Shown here in pieces: positions 54,186-63,677 of a DNA stretch of 64,000 bases. The notes under the pieces were generated by a model, which was not told where the DNA came from, made no database searches, and was given only the letters and a program-made list of their open reading frames with translations. Source of the stretch: Euryarchaeota archaeon UBA558. Its GTDB lineage: Archaea > Thermoplasmatota > Poseidoniia > Poseidoniales > Thalassarchaeaceae. Numbering within the stretch: the first letter of the stretch is position 1; each line of letters begins with the position of its first letter. The DNA lies in the NCBI GenBank assembly GCA_002507175.1, contig DAZE01000005.1, positions 71,951 to 135,950 of the forward strand, given 5' to 3'. The position numbers were made by a program, and so were the translations under genes.

Positions 54186-57100
54186 ATGATGGCGTACGGG
54201 CCCGATAGGTCAAACCTTCCCGCCCTGTTAATGGCCATTGTCATAATTTGCTCCTACAATCAACCAATAGAATACAATGGCAGCCAACAAAAAATGGAGA
54301 CTCACAGCGATTCTGGACTGGCTGCAAATTTCGATCACCCACAAATAGGTGTCTTTGGGATTGAGATTGAAACCCTTACCTTCGATGCTTCTGAAGCCTA
54401 TGGCTCTGAAGCAGATGGTGACTGCACGCCACCGATAGTCTGTCCAGAGGCCGAGCCTCCAAACAAGGAGTACAGCTTGGATGGGTCATCATCGGTCCTT
54501 GGTCCCAACCATGGGATAATCAAGATGGATGGGATGTTGTACTTCGACGCAAACAACCCAAGATCACAACTCCAACAATATGATCCCACAACTGGCTCTC
54601 TCTCGGAGATCACTTCGATTGCCCCGACCAATAGCCTAGGAGGCCAAATTGGAAAATACGGTGGAATCACACCACTCAATCACATAGTCTACTTCGACGC
54701 CTCCCACCAGTCCTCAGGTTCAGAACTCTGGGCTTATAATCCACAGAACGACAGCTACTGGATGGTCATGGATATCCGTCCAGGCATCACGGCCAGCAAG
54801 CCTGGGAGCATTACCGGCCTAGTGGCCATGTCAGGAAAATTGTGGTTTAATGCTGATGACGGCGTGAGCGGCAATGAGCTGTGGACCCACGATCCCATTA
54901 CTGGAATCACAGAAATGGTGGTTGACCTAAATATCGGCCAGCAGGGATCGAATCCAGGTACATTCTCAGGTTTGTTTCCCGTTGGCGATCGGTGGCTTTT
55001 CTTCGATGCAGATGATGGCACCTCTGGCTTTGAGCCTTGGGTTATTGACAGTACCACTGGTTCATTGTCATCACTAGGGGACCTGAATTCTGGCAACCTA
55101 CCCAGCCTGCCCGGATTCCAACTAGGGTTCCAATCAGTGGGTACCACTGTAATTTTCGATGCGAACGATGGTATATCCGGAACAGAACTTTGGGGAGTAG
55201 ACATTGCAAATCCTGGATCCTCTGCCTCACTGTTATGCGATATCTGGGTAGGTAGCTCCAGTGGCCAGCCAAGCACAAGTTCAGGAGAAATAGCGACATT
55301 CAGCACGAGGGCATACTTCTCGGCCAGAGATCAGGCACATGGGGCAGAGTTGTGGTCATACGACTCAGCCTCTGACTCCTGCGACCGACACACCGACATA
55401 AGGTCCGGCTCTAGTGGAAGCAATCCCGGATCCGCATCTTCTGGGATTCATAGACTGGGCCCTGTAATTGGGTTTTCTGCCAACGATGGCCAGACAGGCA
55501 ATGAGCTTTGGATCTACTCTCCGGAGAACAACACAGCATGGCTAACCGTTGATCTCACGATGGGCTCAATATCGTCATATCCAGGTCAACACAGCGGTTT
55601 TAGCGTGAGTGACGAAGGTATCGTGTACTTCACAGCGTCATCTGACGGAAATGGGTATGAGCCTCATACCTTGGACCTCTCTGATTTCTCAATCACAACA
55701 ATAGGTGACATCAGGACAGGGACACAATCAAGCAATCCGGGCCGAAATGGCGGCTACGTCTTCCTGGACAGGGACCTCTACTTCGATGCGAATGATGGTT
55801 CTGGCAGTGACCTGTGGGTAGTCAAGAATGCAACTAACAACTCCGCTGTCTCCTGGTCCGTGCAGCCTCAGCTGCCCTTCGGCTTGGAAATATCCTCAGT
55901 AGACGGCACTATTTTCGGCGTTCCATTGCAAGTCACACCTCTGACAACATATTCGGTGTCCGCTGTAAACTCAACCGGTGTCATGCGCAACATCGAGATT
56001 GAGATGGCGATACTATCAGACTTTGATCTCGACGGGACACCAGATTGGGTCCCCGAGAGTATGTCATCATTCACCGAGATGATTTCAGATCTAGATGACG
56101 ATAATGACGGTATGTCCGACACCATGGAAGCAACTGCAGGTACATCGTCACTTGACGTGGACACTGATGATGACGGTTTCTGCGACGGAATCAATTCGAT
56201 ACAGGGGACATGCTCTCATGGGCCAGACCCCAGCCCATTGGACCCCGAGATTCCAATCGATACGGATGGAGACATGTTAGCGGATGAGGACTTTGATGGA
56301 GAAGGGCCTGCAGTTGCGGATGATGATGATGACAATGATGGCTATTTTGATTTCGAAGACGACTTCCCGTTGGACCCAACAGACTGGCTCGACACCGATG
56401 GCGACACAGTGGGAGACCTGTCAGACACAGACGATGACAACGATGGTTTGCCCGACAACGAAGAATCATCGATTGGCACAGATCCAACCTCAGTAGATTC
56501 AGATAATGACGGGATTTGCGATGGCCCATACCAAAGAGACAGTTGCTCAACGGGGCCAGATCCGTATCCAACGAACCCATCACTACCGCGGGATACTGAT
56601 GGCGATGGCCTATGGGACGATCTCCCCGAAGATGCAGCGGATATTTTTGTAGAGGACCAAGACGACGATGGGGACGGCCTTGATGACGAGGTTGAGACGG
56701 GCACGGGATTCTACATCTCTGCCTCAGATCGTGGCACTGATCCACTCAACCCCGATTCGGATGGAGACGGATTCTGCGATGGCAGCAATCAGGTCCCTGG
56801 CGTCTGCTCAAGGGGTGAGGACCCAGAGCCCTTCGATCCAGACGTCCCGATGGACCGTGACAACGATCAGTTGGCCGATCAAGTTGATCCTTCATGGGAG
56901 GCCTTCTATGGGGACGAAGATGCGGATGATGACGGCGATGGTTACACTGACAGCATGGAATACAAATGTGACTCATCCGCACTGAACCCCAACGATACGC
57001 CTGATGACATTGATGGGGATTACATATGTGACGACGAGGATCCGGACATGGACGGAGACGGCATCTTCAACGATGAGGACAAATACCCTGAGGACCCAAA

Positions 57101-57737
57101 CGATTGGAGTGATTTCGACAATGATGGGGTAGGGGACAACGCTGATTCGGACTCAGATGGCGACGGGCTACTGAATGAAGACGAGCACGAAGATTGTACA
57201 CTGAACTTAGATTGTGATCTGGACGGAACGCCTGATTTTGATGACCCCTTCCCAACAGACCCATCTGAAGATTCTGACGTTGATGGTGACGGAATAGGAG
57301 ACAACCAGGATCCTGATGCCGACAATGATGGAGTCTGTGATGGCAGCCTCGGCACTCCCGGCATATGCGATGCTGGGCCGGATGTATTCCCCCTCGACCC
57401 TGCAGCTTACTTGGATACAGATGGGGATGGGCTTACCGATTCACTTGTGGAAGGCATCCCCTCCTCGCTTATCATCGACCTTGATGATGATGGAGATGGA
57501 TGGACAGACGTAGACGAGATAAGATGCAGATCAGACCCTCTCGACTTCAATGATGTCCCCAGTGACGTCGACAATAACAAAGAGTGCGAGGCTGTGGCAG
57601 CAAGGGTCAGCGAGACATTTGCTGTGTTCGGGGCCCTGATAGCATTGATGTTGGTAGTGGGTCTCTTCATGGCTCCATTAATCCGTGATCGCCTGAAAAA
57701 GAGGATCAGGTCAAACGAGAACGACAAACAGGAATGA
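54186..57737 (+). CDS. giant cell-surface protein with ELW repeats and Asp-rich repeats
   Basis: About 1183 residues (ATG 54186, GAGG just upstream; GTG 54168 possible). After a signal anchor (PALLMAIVIICSY) come about nine repeats of the type YFDANDGxSGxELWxYDP with DIRxGxxSSNPG, roughly residues 120-555, likely a beta-propeller. Next comes an Ig-like putative segment (LPFGLEISSVDGTIFG), then from about 610 to 1120 many D-x-D-x-D-G-x repeats of thrombospondin type 3 kind that would bind calcium, and finally one C-terminal membrane helix and a basic tail (RDRLKKRIRS). So it should be a large, calcium-stabilised rod anchored at its C-terminus. Adhesion or S-layer-associated role is inference. 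Confidence 0.85.
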   Translation: MMAYGPDRSNLPALLMAIVIICSYNQPIEYNGSQQKMETHSDSGLAANFDHPQIGVFGIEIETLTFDASEAYGSEADGDCTPPIVCPEAEPPNKEYSLDGSSSVLGPNHGIIKMDGMLYFDANNPRSQLQQYDPTTGSLSEITSIAPTNSLGGQIGKYGGITPLNHIVYFDASHQSSGSELWAYNPQNDSYWMVMDIRPGITASKPGSITGLVAMSGKLWFNADDGVSGNELWTHDPITGITEMVVDLNIGQQGSNPGTFSGLFPVGDRWLFFDADDGTSGFEPWVIDSTTGSLSSLGDLNSGNLPSLPGFQLGFQSVGTTVIFDANDGISGTELWGVDIANPGSSASLLCDIWVGSSSGQPSTSSGEIATFSTRAYFSARDQAHGAELWSYDSASDSCDRHTDIRSGSSGSNPGSASSGIHRLGPVIGFSANDGQTGNELWIYSPENNTAWLTVDLTMGSISSYPGQHSGFSVSDEGIVYFTASSDGNGYEPHTLDLSDFSITTIGDIRTGTQSSNPGRNGGYVFLDRDLYFDANDGSGSDLWVVKNATNNSAVSWSVQPQLPFGLEISSVDGTIFGVPLQVTPLTTYSVSAVNSTGVMRNIEIEMAILSDFDLDGTPDWVPESMSSFTEMISDLDDDNDGMSDTMEATAGTSSLDVDTDDDGFCDGINSIQGTCSHGPDPSPLDPEIPIDTDGDMLADEDFDGEGPAVADDDDDNDGYFDFEDDFPLDPTDWLDTDGDTVGDLSDTDDDNDGLPDNEESSIGTDPTSVDSDNDGICDGPYQRDSCSTGPDPYPTNPSLPRDTDGDGLWDDLPEDAADIFVEDQDDDGDGLDDEVETGTGFYISASDRGTDPLNPDSDGDGFCDGSNQVPGVCSRGEDPEPFDPDVPMDRDNDQLADQVDPSWEAFYGDEDADDDGDGYTDSMEYKCDSSALNPNDTPDDIDGDYICDDEDPDMDGDGIFNDEDKYPEDPNDWSDFDNDGVGDNADSDSDGDGLLNEDEHEDCTLNLDCDLDGTPDFDDPFPTDPSEDSDVDGDGIGDNQDPDADNDGVCDGSLGTPGICDAGPDVFPLDPAAYLDTDGDGLTDSLVEGIPSSLIIDLDDDGDGWTDVDEIRCRSDPLDFNDVPSDVDNNKECEAVAARVSETFAVFGALIALMLVVGLFMAPLIRDRLKKRIRSNENDKQE

Positions 57738-57759
57738 TCCGATCGGGAGATGGCTTGCA

Positions 57760-58959
57760 ATGGATGAGGAGACAAGCCCCGAAGATGATCAGGATAAACC
57801 ATCGAATCCGTTCTCTGGCCTGAGTGGAGATATCAAAGACAGGATAGAGGAAGAAAGGATCGCAACCCAGGAGGGCGAACGACAGGTGGCCCTAGACTTC
57901 ATCAGAATTTTCAGGGTCAAGGAAAAGATATCCTCGTTGAGTGGACCAAGGGACAGCGTCGAAGTGATGTTAGGCGGACCTCTTTACACCAAGGTCCTGC
58001 ACAAGGACCCTGTGACGTCGATTTCCTTCGTTTCGAACACCTCATGCGCCTCCGTGGGCATGGACCAGAGGATTCACATTTGGGACCCAATATCAAAAAA
58101 CGACGTTTCAACATTGGATGAGATGGCATACAATGGCCATTTAGTATCGACAAAGGAAATGGACTTACTCGCCTGTGGTTCCTTAGACAAGACAGTCCAA
58201 TTCTGGTCACTACCCGACTGTGGACACATCAGGACCCTTGACCTAGGGGGGTTCGGAGTACTAAGCGTGGCAATTGACTCCAACACACGCACAATTGCCA
58301 CCGGCTTGTACAATGGAAACGTGAGGATTTCTGATTTGGACACTCTCGAGACACGGAATGAATTCAGGGCACACGATGGTACAGTCACCTCCTTGGACTT
58401 TTCACCAAGTGGAATGACTCTGGTTAGCGGAAGTGACGATGGATCGGTTAACGTCTGGAGGCCCGCTTCGGACACCCACGTCGCAGGCACCAGCGAATAT
58501 GCAAGTCCCATAACCACAGTGAAGATTCTCGATGACGAGAGAACCGTGATTATCGCGGGAAAGAACAAACAGATTCAGAAGTGGAACTCACACGAGAGGG
58601 AGATGACAGGAACCTTCTCTGGCCATTCTGGTGATGTCCACGCCATTGCAATATCGCCTGATCGGGACCTTATGGCCAGTGCATCAAAGGATAACACAAT
58701 CAGAATTTGGGATATTGAAACATGCGTGGAACGGAAGACCCTACGTGGCAACAGGGGCTCGATAAACGATGTAAGATTCAGTCCGAACGGAGATCATTTA
58801 TTTTCGGGCAATTCAGAGGGAGAGGTGGCTTATTGGGGAGTTCAATTGGATGTGACTCAGCGTGTCCTTGATATGGTTGAGGAGATGCTCGTGGATGGGG
58901 GTTTTAATGTGAAGAGGACTCGAAAACAGACCGTGATTATCTCATTGAGCGAGACATAG
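57760..58959 (+). CDS. WD40-repeat protein
   Basis: 399 residues. An acidic N-terminus and a coiled-coil-like region (about 25-55) precede roughly seven WD repeats; clear ones read SGSDDGSVNVWRP, SASKDNTIRIWDI and AYWGV at the blade ends, with AHDGTVTSLDFSPSG and GHSGDVHAIAISPDR starting blades. No signal peptide, so cytoplasmic scaffold or binding protein. A short C-terminal basic stretch (FNVKRTRKQ) follows. It is 22 bases after the giant surface protein and could be translated with it. The stop is one base from that of the convergent small membrane gene. Confidence 0.9.
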   Translation: MDEETSPEDDQDKPSNPFSGLSGDIKDRIEEERIATQEGERQVALDFIRIFRVKEKISSLSGPRDSVEVMLGGPLYTKVLHKDPVTSISFVSNTSCASVGMDQRIHIWDPISKNDVSTLDEMAYNGHLVSTKEMDLLACGSLDKTVQFWSLPDCGHIRTLDLGGFGVLSVAIDSNTRTIATGLYNGNVRISDLDTLETRNEFRAHDGTVTSLDFSPSGMTLVSGSDDGSVNVWRPASDTHVAGTSEYASPITTVKILDDERTVIIAGKNKQIQKWNSHEREMTGTFSGHSGDVHAIAISPDRDLMASASKDNTIRIWDIETCVERKTLRGNRGSINDVRFSPNGDHLFSGNSEGEVAYWGVQLDVTQRVLDMVEEMLVDGGFNVKRTRKQTVIISLSET

Positions 58960-58960
58960 A

Positions 58961-59272
58961 TCAGAACTTTCTCTTCAGCCTTGGCAGCTTTTTCCTCTTC
59001 TTACCAGTGCCTTCGGCGCCCTCGTCATCATCGTAATAGTCATCTTCATCATCATCGTCTGAACTGGGGACCGCTAGGTACACCGCAACTATCTCCATCA
59101 GATACGTGGCAACAAAAATACCCCCCCACTGCCAAAACTCCTCCCAGCCCAGGACCGCGTACGCGATCACAGCCGCTGCCGTGGGCCTGATCCATGATAA
59201 TGACGAGCGAAGTGTGAAACCCACCTTCTTGATCGCCTTGGACCTGTTGGCCATGTTCATTCGCAGTGGCAT
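58961..59272 (-). CDS. small membrane protein with acidic then basic tail
   Basis: 103 residues: basic start (RMNMANRSKAIKK), two hydrophobic helices (about 30-42 and 48-66), then a run of Asp and Glu (SSDDDDEDDYYDDDEG) and a final lysine-rich stretch (KKRKKLPRLKRKF). The charge-segregated tail is striking and would sit in the cytoplasm if the helices form a hairpin. Family not recognised. Divergent from the 80-residue gene at 59407. Confidence 0.65.
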   Translation of the reverse strand: MPLRMNMANRSKAIKKVGFTLRSSLSWIRPTAAAVIAYAVLGWEEFWQWGGIFVATYLMEIVAVYLAVPSSDDDDEDDYYDDDEGAEGTGKKRKKLPRLKRKF

Positions 59273-59373
59273 TAGGTTCTAGATGTTCGTGCCATTATAC
59301 AATTCATGATGATGATTTTTTTTATTCAATAACCTCCCATTCCTCAATACCGATACCTTTCATCAGCGGCAGG

Positions 59374-59382
59374 TAATATATA
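59374..59382 (+). promoter_or_regulatory. TATA box for the 59.4-62.3 kb cluster
   Basis: TAATATATA, with the ATG at 59407 about 25-30 bases downstream, the spacing expected for a leaderless or short-leader archaeal transcript. The preceding run of T (about 59317-59325) adds to an AT-rich promoter region. Confidence 0.6.
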
Positions 59383-59406
59383 CATTGACAGTCCGACTAA
59401 GGATCA

Positions 59407-59649
59407 ATGAGCGAAGCGGATGCAAAACCAATGATGCCAATCGTACTTTCAGGAGCAATGGGGGCACTTGCACTCGCAGATGCCTTCGTAATCACCGGCG
59501 ACACCGACGATGTCGTGAAGATTATTGTCGGAGTTGGGGCATTGGCCGTCTCAGCGCTCCTCTTCCTATCAGGCGGACTCTCGATGCCCGCGATGCCCTC
59601 CATGAAGAAGGAAGAGCCAGAGGAGCCTGAACCAGAGCCGAAATTCTGA
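59407..59649 (+). CDS. small membrane protein with acidic Pro-Glu tail
   Basis: 80 residues. Two hydrophobic segments: PIVLSGAMGALALADAFVI and IIVGVGALAVSALLFLSGG. A methionine-proline linker (MPAMPSMKK) leads to an acidic tail EEPEEPEPEPKF. It ends eleven bases before the start of the 683-residue protein, whose Shine-Dalgarno overlaps its stop. No family recognised. TATA-driven; likely the first gene of an operon. Confidence 0.7.
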   Translation: MSEADAKPMMPIVLSGAMGALALADAFVITGDTDDVVKIIVGVGALAVSALLFLSGGLSMPAMPSMKKEEPEEPEPEPKF

Positions 59650-59659
59650 GGTGAATAAA

Positions 59660-61711
59660 ATGTGGGAACATAGAAGCATATCAAACACTGAAATGAGAAA
59701 AACCAAGACTATAGCGCCATCAGAGACTTACGTTCGGCTGATGGATGCGATTCAAGACAGCATAAAGGATGCAGAAAGCAGGGAGCTTGACTATGAGAGA
59801 TTCCTGAAGCACATCCCAGAGGAAGGCCCATGGGAAAGGCTGGACGGAAACGATGAGGCAAAGGATAATCCCATTGAGCGATACGTCGGCCCGGGAAAAG
59901 CCCGATTGATGAACACCAACCTATTCCTCGGCTCATCGTGGATAGACACTCAAAGGTTCAAATTTGAGCGAAGGATCGACACCCCTGCCGATTTCATCCG
60001 CCAAAAGACTGTAGTTAATGCCAACATGTGGACGCCAAAGCAAGTGGCAACCACTCAAACCCTATTCTTCTGCTCCACCGGGGACGAGGACAGATTGGGG
60101 GGGTCCGTTCTCGCAAGCAATGGAAAGCCGAAGGCGAATATTTCAGACCAGCACCCATTTCTTGGGAAGGGAGATGCTGACTACGCTGAGTGGGAACCAA
60201 TCCTGTGGGGCTTAGGCCACAGAGGAGTCGTTCCCGGATCAGACCCGCAGGACAAGGTCTACTATCCATCACTCATGCATCGAGGAGTCACCTTCAACAA
60301 CAGGCTAGGTTGGACAAGGTACTCCCCAGCAGGGTTCGGTAAGGACGCCAGTGGCTACATCATGACCCGCCCATATTCTTGGATCTGGCCCGCCGTGGAT
60401 GGCAACAGAGAGAACGCCACCGCATTCAACCTACTTGTCAACATGCCGGACAGAAGGACCTCGTTCGGAGAAGACGGCATCACCGACGTATACATCACGA
60501 CAGGAAAGACCTCCCTTTACACGATGATGGGAATGATGAGGTCCGCCACGGTCAGACAGATGTTCGGCGGGGGGTCCGAACTAGTGCCACTCGAGTTCCA
60601 TTTGGTCGAACCAGGGATCGACGAGTGGATCAGGGGAGCCAGCGATGAAGACAAATACGCCAGATTGTTCGAAGTCACAGCCGCCATGGGGTATTACCTG
60701 ACCAGCAACGAGACTGGAACGCTGGGTGGAGGCGGAAAGCGAAGGAGACTCGTCGTCTACCCGGATGACCAAGGGAACCTTTTGACATGCGTCAATGCCA
60801 GCCAAGTCGCAGACCACGCACTGAAGACGAACTTCACCGCCTCCCTCTTCACCAAGCTCGACCAGGCAGACTTCATGAACAGGGTTTCTAGGAGATTCAC
60901 AGCCTATGCAGATCTTGTCGCGAGAAGCGAAAGCAGCAGGGGAGCAAAGTGGATCAGCTCCGCCTCCGTAAACGGCGAAAATGTCCAGGGCCCGAACGTC
61001 CACACGATCCTAGCAGCACGCGGCTATGACATCCTGACCATGAGTGAATACATGGACACGTTCAACGACGTATCCGCCGCCCCGGAGAGGATCATTAGGA
61101 GATGCATACAATCGATCGGCACCAATGCCCTGAAGACGCTGTACAGACTTGACGATCTCGGTGAGATCCCAGGCCAGTCCCCCTTCAAGCACATATTTGC
61201 ACCTGAAGACGGAAAGCCATACGTCTACTTCACCGACATCAGGTTCCTCGTGCCAAACTCCATCGATCAAATGAGAACCCTAGTCGGTAGCAAGGGAGCA
61301 GATAGAGGTAGGATGCGCGAGGCTTTCGCTGAGATGACCGGAGCAGACCCCCTGACCGCACTCTCAGTGTCCGACGTGTGTCTGCCGTTCTTGGCAGACT
61401 TGGGCGAAGATAGCTGGCAGACGGGAACAGGCCTGAACACTGATGAAATAATCGTCGAGGTCACCATGGCCGTTGACCCTGCCAGGGTCTGGAAGGCACT
61501 CCTTGAGCCCACGTTGGACGAGATCTTCGACATGCCGAAAGGCGGAAAGGGAACTGCTGCCAACATCTGGGGCGACGTCTTCATTCAAAACGAGGCCCTT
61601 CATGACAAGATGAAGAAGGACGGCCAAGGCGACTTCCTGAAGATTCTGCAGCTCGCGTACAACTGGTCGAACGACAACTCGCGGAAGAGGCACAAAGACG
61701 CCTTCCCGTGA
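59660..61711 (+). CDS. 683-residue protein of unknown family
   Basis: Starts at ATG 59660, six bases after GAGGTG, which overlaps the previous stop; GTG 59651 is in frame. No signal peptide or membrane helix. The sequence is globular throughout, with aromatic-rich patches (YSWIWPAVDG), a glycine-rich GGGGKRRRLVVYP, and two or three cysteines (FFCSTGD, LLTCVN, DVCLPFL). Codons end in C or G more often than in most neighbouring genes, as in highly expressed genes; I judged this by reading, not counting. I recognise no domain. It could be a structural, shell or enzyme protein. Followed one base later by a DUF4126 membrane gene. Confidence 0.75.
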   Translation: MWEHRSISNTEMRKTKTIAPSETYVRLMDAIQDSIKDAESRELDYERFLKHIPEEGPWERLDGNDEAKDNPIERYVGPGKARLMNTNLFLGSSWIDTQRFKFERRIDTPADFIRQKTVVNANMWTPKQVATTQTLFFCSTGDEDRLGGSVLASNGKPKANISDQHPFLGKGDADYAEWEPILWGLGHRGVVPGSDPQDKVYYPSLMHRGVTFNNRLGWTRYSPAGFGKDASGYIMTRPYSWIWPAVDGNRENATAFNLLVNMPDRRTSFGEDGITDVYITTGKTSLYTMMGMMRSATVRQMFGGGSELVPLEFHLVEPGIDEWIRGASDEDKYARLFEVTAAMGYYLTSNETGTLGGGGKRRRLVVYPDDQGNLLTCVNASQVADHALKTNFTASLFTKLDQADFMNRVSRRFTAYADLVARSESSRGAKWISSASVNGENVQGPNVHTILAARGYDILTMSEYMDTFNDVSAAPERIIRRCIQSIGTNALKTLYRLDDLGEIPGQSPFKHIFAPEDGKPYVYFTDIRFLVPNSIDQMRTLVGSKGADRGRMREAFAEMTGADPLTALSVSDVCLPFLADLGEDSWQTGTGLNTDEIIVEVTMAVDPARVWKALLEPTLDEIFDMPKGGKGTAANIWGDVFIQNEALHDKMKKDGQGDFLKILQLAYNWSNDNSRKRHKDAFP

Positions 61712-61712
61712 T

Positions 61713-62333
61713 GTGATTCAGACTGGGTCTATTGGAATGGATATCGACACCGTCCGCTTCATCATGGGGGCTTCGACGGGCATAGGCCTTGCCGCAGCCT
61801 CTGGGTTCAGGGTCTTCCTACCTCCTTTCCTCCTATCGGTCTGGTTCAAACTCGGCCTGATGGATGTTGACCTCGAGGGATCTGATTTCGAATTCCTGTC
61901 CTCCGACATGTCATTGATCGTGATGGGATCAGCCTCCCTGATGGAAATATTGGCCTACAAGGTACCCTTCCTAGACAATGCGCTCGACGCGGTGGCAACA
62001 CCCCTCGCGGGCCTAGCGGGAGTCACTGTGGTTGCAATCACGCTTCAGGGAACAGACCCGGCAATCCAATGGGCCTTCGCCATCATTGCCGGAGGGAGTA
62101 CGTCGATCGGCATACAATCGGCGACAGTCGCCGGCAGGGGATTATCGTCTGTGGCCTCATTGGGTGTGGCAAACCCGATTTTCTCCCTGGTCGAAGATAT
62201 ATTCTCCCTCCTGATCGTACTAATCGCCCTGCTGGCACCATTCTTGGCGCTGATTGGAATCTTGTTTGCCCTCGGTATCCTGGTTAGGAGAAGGTTGGGC
62301 CCAGTCAGGACTGAGACGGGCCATGGGCACTAG
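61713..62333 (+). CDS. DUF4126 membrane protein
   Basis: 206 residues (GTG 61713; ATG 61737 is also possible and loses eight residues). Four or five hydrophobic segments. The start ASTGIGLAAASGFRVFLPPFLLS and the later VPFLDNALDAVATPLAGL and IAGGSTSIGIQSA follow DUF4126, a family with no known function found in many bacteria. It begins one base after the 683-residue protein, so it probably belongs to the same operon. Its end overlaps the convergent gene by 29 bases. Confidence 0.8.
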   Translation: MIQTGSIGMDIDTVRFIMGASTGIGLAAASGFRVFLPPFLLSVWFKLGLMDVDLEGSDFEFLSSDMSLIVMGSASLMEILAYKVPFLDNALDAVATPLAGLAGVTVVAITLQGTDPAIQWAFAIIAGGSTSIGIQSATVAGRGLSSVASLGVANPIFSLVEDIFSLLIVLIALLAPFLALIGILFALGILVRRRLGPVRTETGHGH

Positions 62334-62697
62334 GCCTCAGAAGGATGAGAGCTAGGCTGACAACAGCCGCAAGTACGAGAGGCCCTGTGATGAAAATCTC
62401 CTCGGTAGCTGAAAATTCCCATGTGTAGGTGGACCATCCAAGGGCCATGGTCTCCAAAATGGAGGCCAACATCACGACATCGTAGAGGTTACTTTCCCCG
62501 ATAGGATCCTTGGCCGCGAGAAGGGCGCCAACCCCATTGACGGCAACCAATGCTGCCCCGAGATTCCTGAGCCATGCTATGTTCTCTGTGTTAGCCCCCT
62601 CCAGCTCCGCATACCAATCGGGAATCAGGAAGAAGACCAAGCCCATTGCGATGCTAGACCAGCCACAGACCCTCAGAGTCAGCACAGCCTTGTCCAT
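62305..62697 (-). CDS. small membrane protein, four helices
   Basis: 130 residues from ATG 62697, chosen because AGGTGGATC lies two bases upstream; ATG 62718 adds seven residues. Four hydrophobic segments (about 4-25, 40-60, 72-90, 100-122) with an extracytoplasmic loop after the first (PDWYAELEGANTEN). Family not recognised. The gene overlaps the DUF4126 gene tail to tail; its promoter may share the AT-rich segment at 62760. Confidence 0.6.
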   Translation of the reverse strand: MDKAVLTLRVCGWSSIAMGLVFFLIPDWYAELEGANTENIAWLRNLGAALVAVNGVGALLAAKDPIGESNLYDVVMLASILETMALGWSTYTWEFSATEEIFITGPLVLAAVVSLALILLRPSAHGPSQS

Positions 62698-62759
62698 ACG
62701 ATCCACCTTCGATTTCATCGGATTATGAATTTTCAGTATCTCATAAGATGGTATGGGCC

Positions 62760-62768
62760 TTTATATTT
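62760..62768 (+). promoter_or_regulatory. possible bidirectional TATA element
   Basis: TTTATATTT lies about 60 bases before the GTG at 62829 and about 60 before the ATG at 62697 on the other strand, where it reads AAATATAAA. It may drive one or both divergent genes. The spacing allows a leader that includes the GGGGG site before the GTG. Confidence 0.45.
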
Positions 62769-62828
62769 CAAAAAAAACCTAGGAAAACTCTTCATCAAAA
62801 CAGCTTCAGGCCCTAGTTGGGGGATTAG

Positions 62829-63674
62829 GTGCGATTTATTCCAGCATTCCCTCCTGAAAGCGTTCGGGACTTGATCGTATTAGTGCTGGTTATCGCCTTC
62901 ATCACGAGAATCATACTTGTGTATGCCCCATTGCGAAAACTAGCCACCTCAATTGACGACGACTTAGAAAACAGGGGAGTGATGGCCAATCTAAACAACG
63001 TCAGTGAACTTTTCCTAAAGCCATCATTGAAGCAACTCGGGAGGTCGTTTATCGGCTGGGAGATAATGACCTTAATTGCACCCATGGCCATTGCACTCCC
63101 GACCATTGCATTTCTGAATGCGAATTCCGTTGCGCTCGGGACGCTCTCGAGGGCAACATACTCATTATTCGCTGCGCTACTCGTAATATGGTTGGCGCGA
63201 GATATACGAAGATCCGCCAAGTTGCGCGACTTCTTCGAGCGCTCATACTCCCAACTAGAGGGGATGTGGCTGATGGCAGAGAACGAGTTTCAATCTTGGA
63301 ACCTAAATCAGGATTTCAAGAGATCGTGGTTCCTGAACGAACTCAAACAGGCCGAGACCAACGAAAAAGAGTCTACTACAGAATCGGGATTGGTGTCTGG
63401 AGTCGCTAGCTTGCTATCCCAGAACCCAATCGCTCTCTCCATAGCAAAACAAATCAAAAGGGGGCTTGACTACACCATCCTCGCCCCATTCTCAGACCAG
63501 ATTCACGCCACTGTCATGGGCATCATACGCACGAGGATGAACCAGATCGTCGAGGAGCAATTAGAGAACTTCCGCAGAAAATCTCCGTTGAGAAGGGCCA
63601 ATGCACTTTTCGAAGCCCTCCTCCCCACCTTATTGATGACCTTGGTGGTAGTCGTGAACAACGGTGGACTCTAA
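62829..63674 (+). CDS. membrane protein of unknown function
   Basis: 281 residues from GTG 62829, with GGGGG a few bases upstream. Hydrophobic helices at about 15-32, 75-97 and 103-122, then a long soluble, coiled-coil-like domain (about 130-250, rich in Gln and Glu) and a last helix (ALLPTLLMTLVVVV) ending NNGGL. No family recognised. It is followed four bases later by a lipoprotein gene. Confidence 0.65.
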   Translation: MRFIPAFPPESVRDLIVLVLVIAFITRIILVYAPLRKLATSIDDDLENRGVMANLNNVSELFLKPSLKQLGRSFIGWEIMTLIAPMAIALPTIAFLNANSVALGTLSRATYSLFAALLVIWLARDIRRSAKLRDFFERSYSQLEGMWLMAENEFQSWNLNQDFKRSWFLNELKQAETNEKESTTESGLVSGVASLLSQNPIALSIAKQIKRGLDYTILAPFSDQIHATVMGIIRTRMNQIVEEQLENFRRKSPLRRANALFEALLPTLLMTLVVVVNNGGL

Positions 63675-63677
63675 CTA

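Noticed and set aside
56191..57364. Minus-strand and alternative frames over the Asp-rich repeats
   Set aside because: The repetitive GAT/GAC codons create long open shadow frames rich in Ser or His; the plus-strand repeat protein explains them.
54186..57737. Possible CRISPR array or tandem DNA repeat in the Asp-rich region
   Set aside because: The similarity is at protein level (variable D-x-D-G motifs), with no fixed repeat and spacer lengths. No CRISPR array was seen anywhere in the window.
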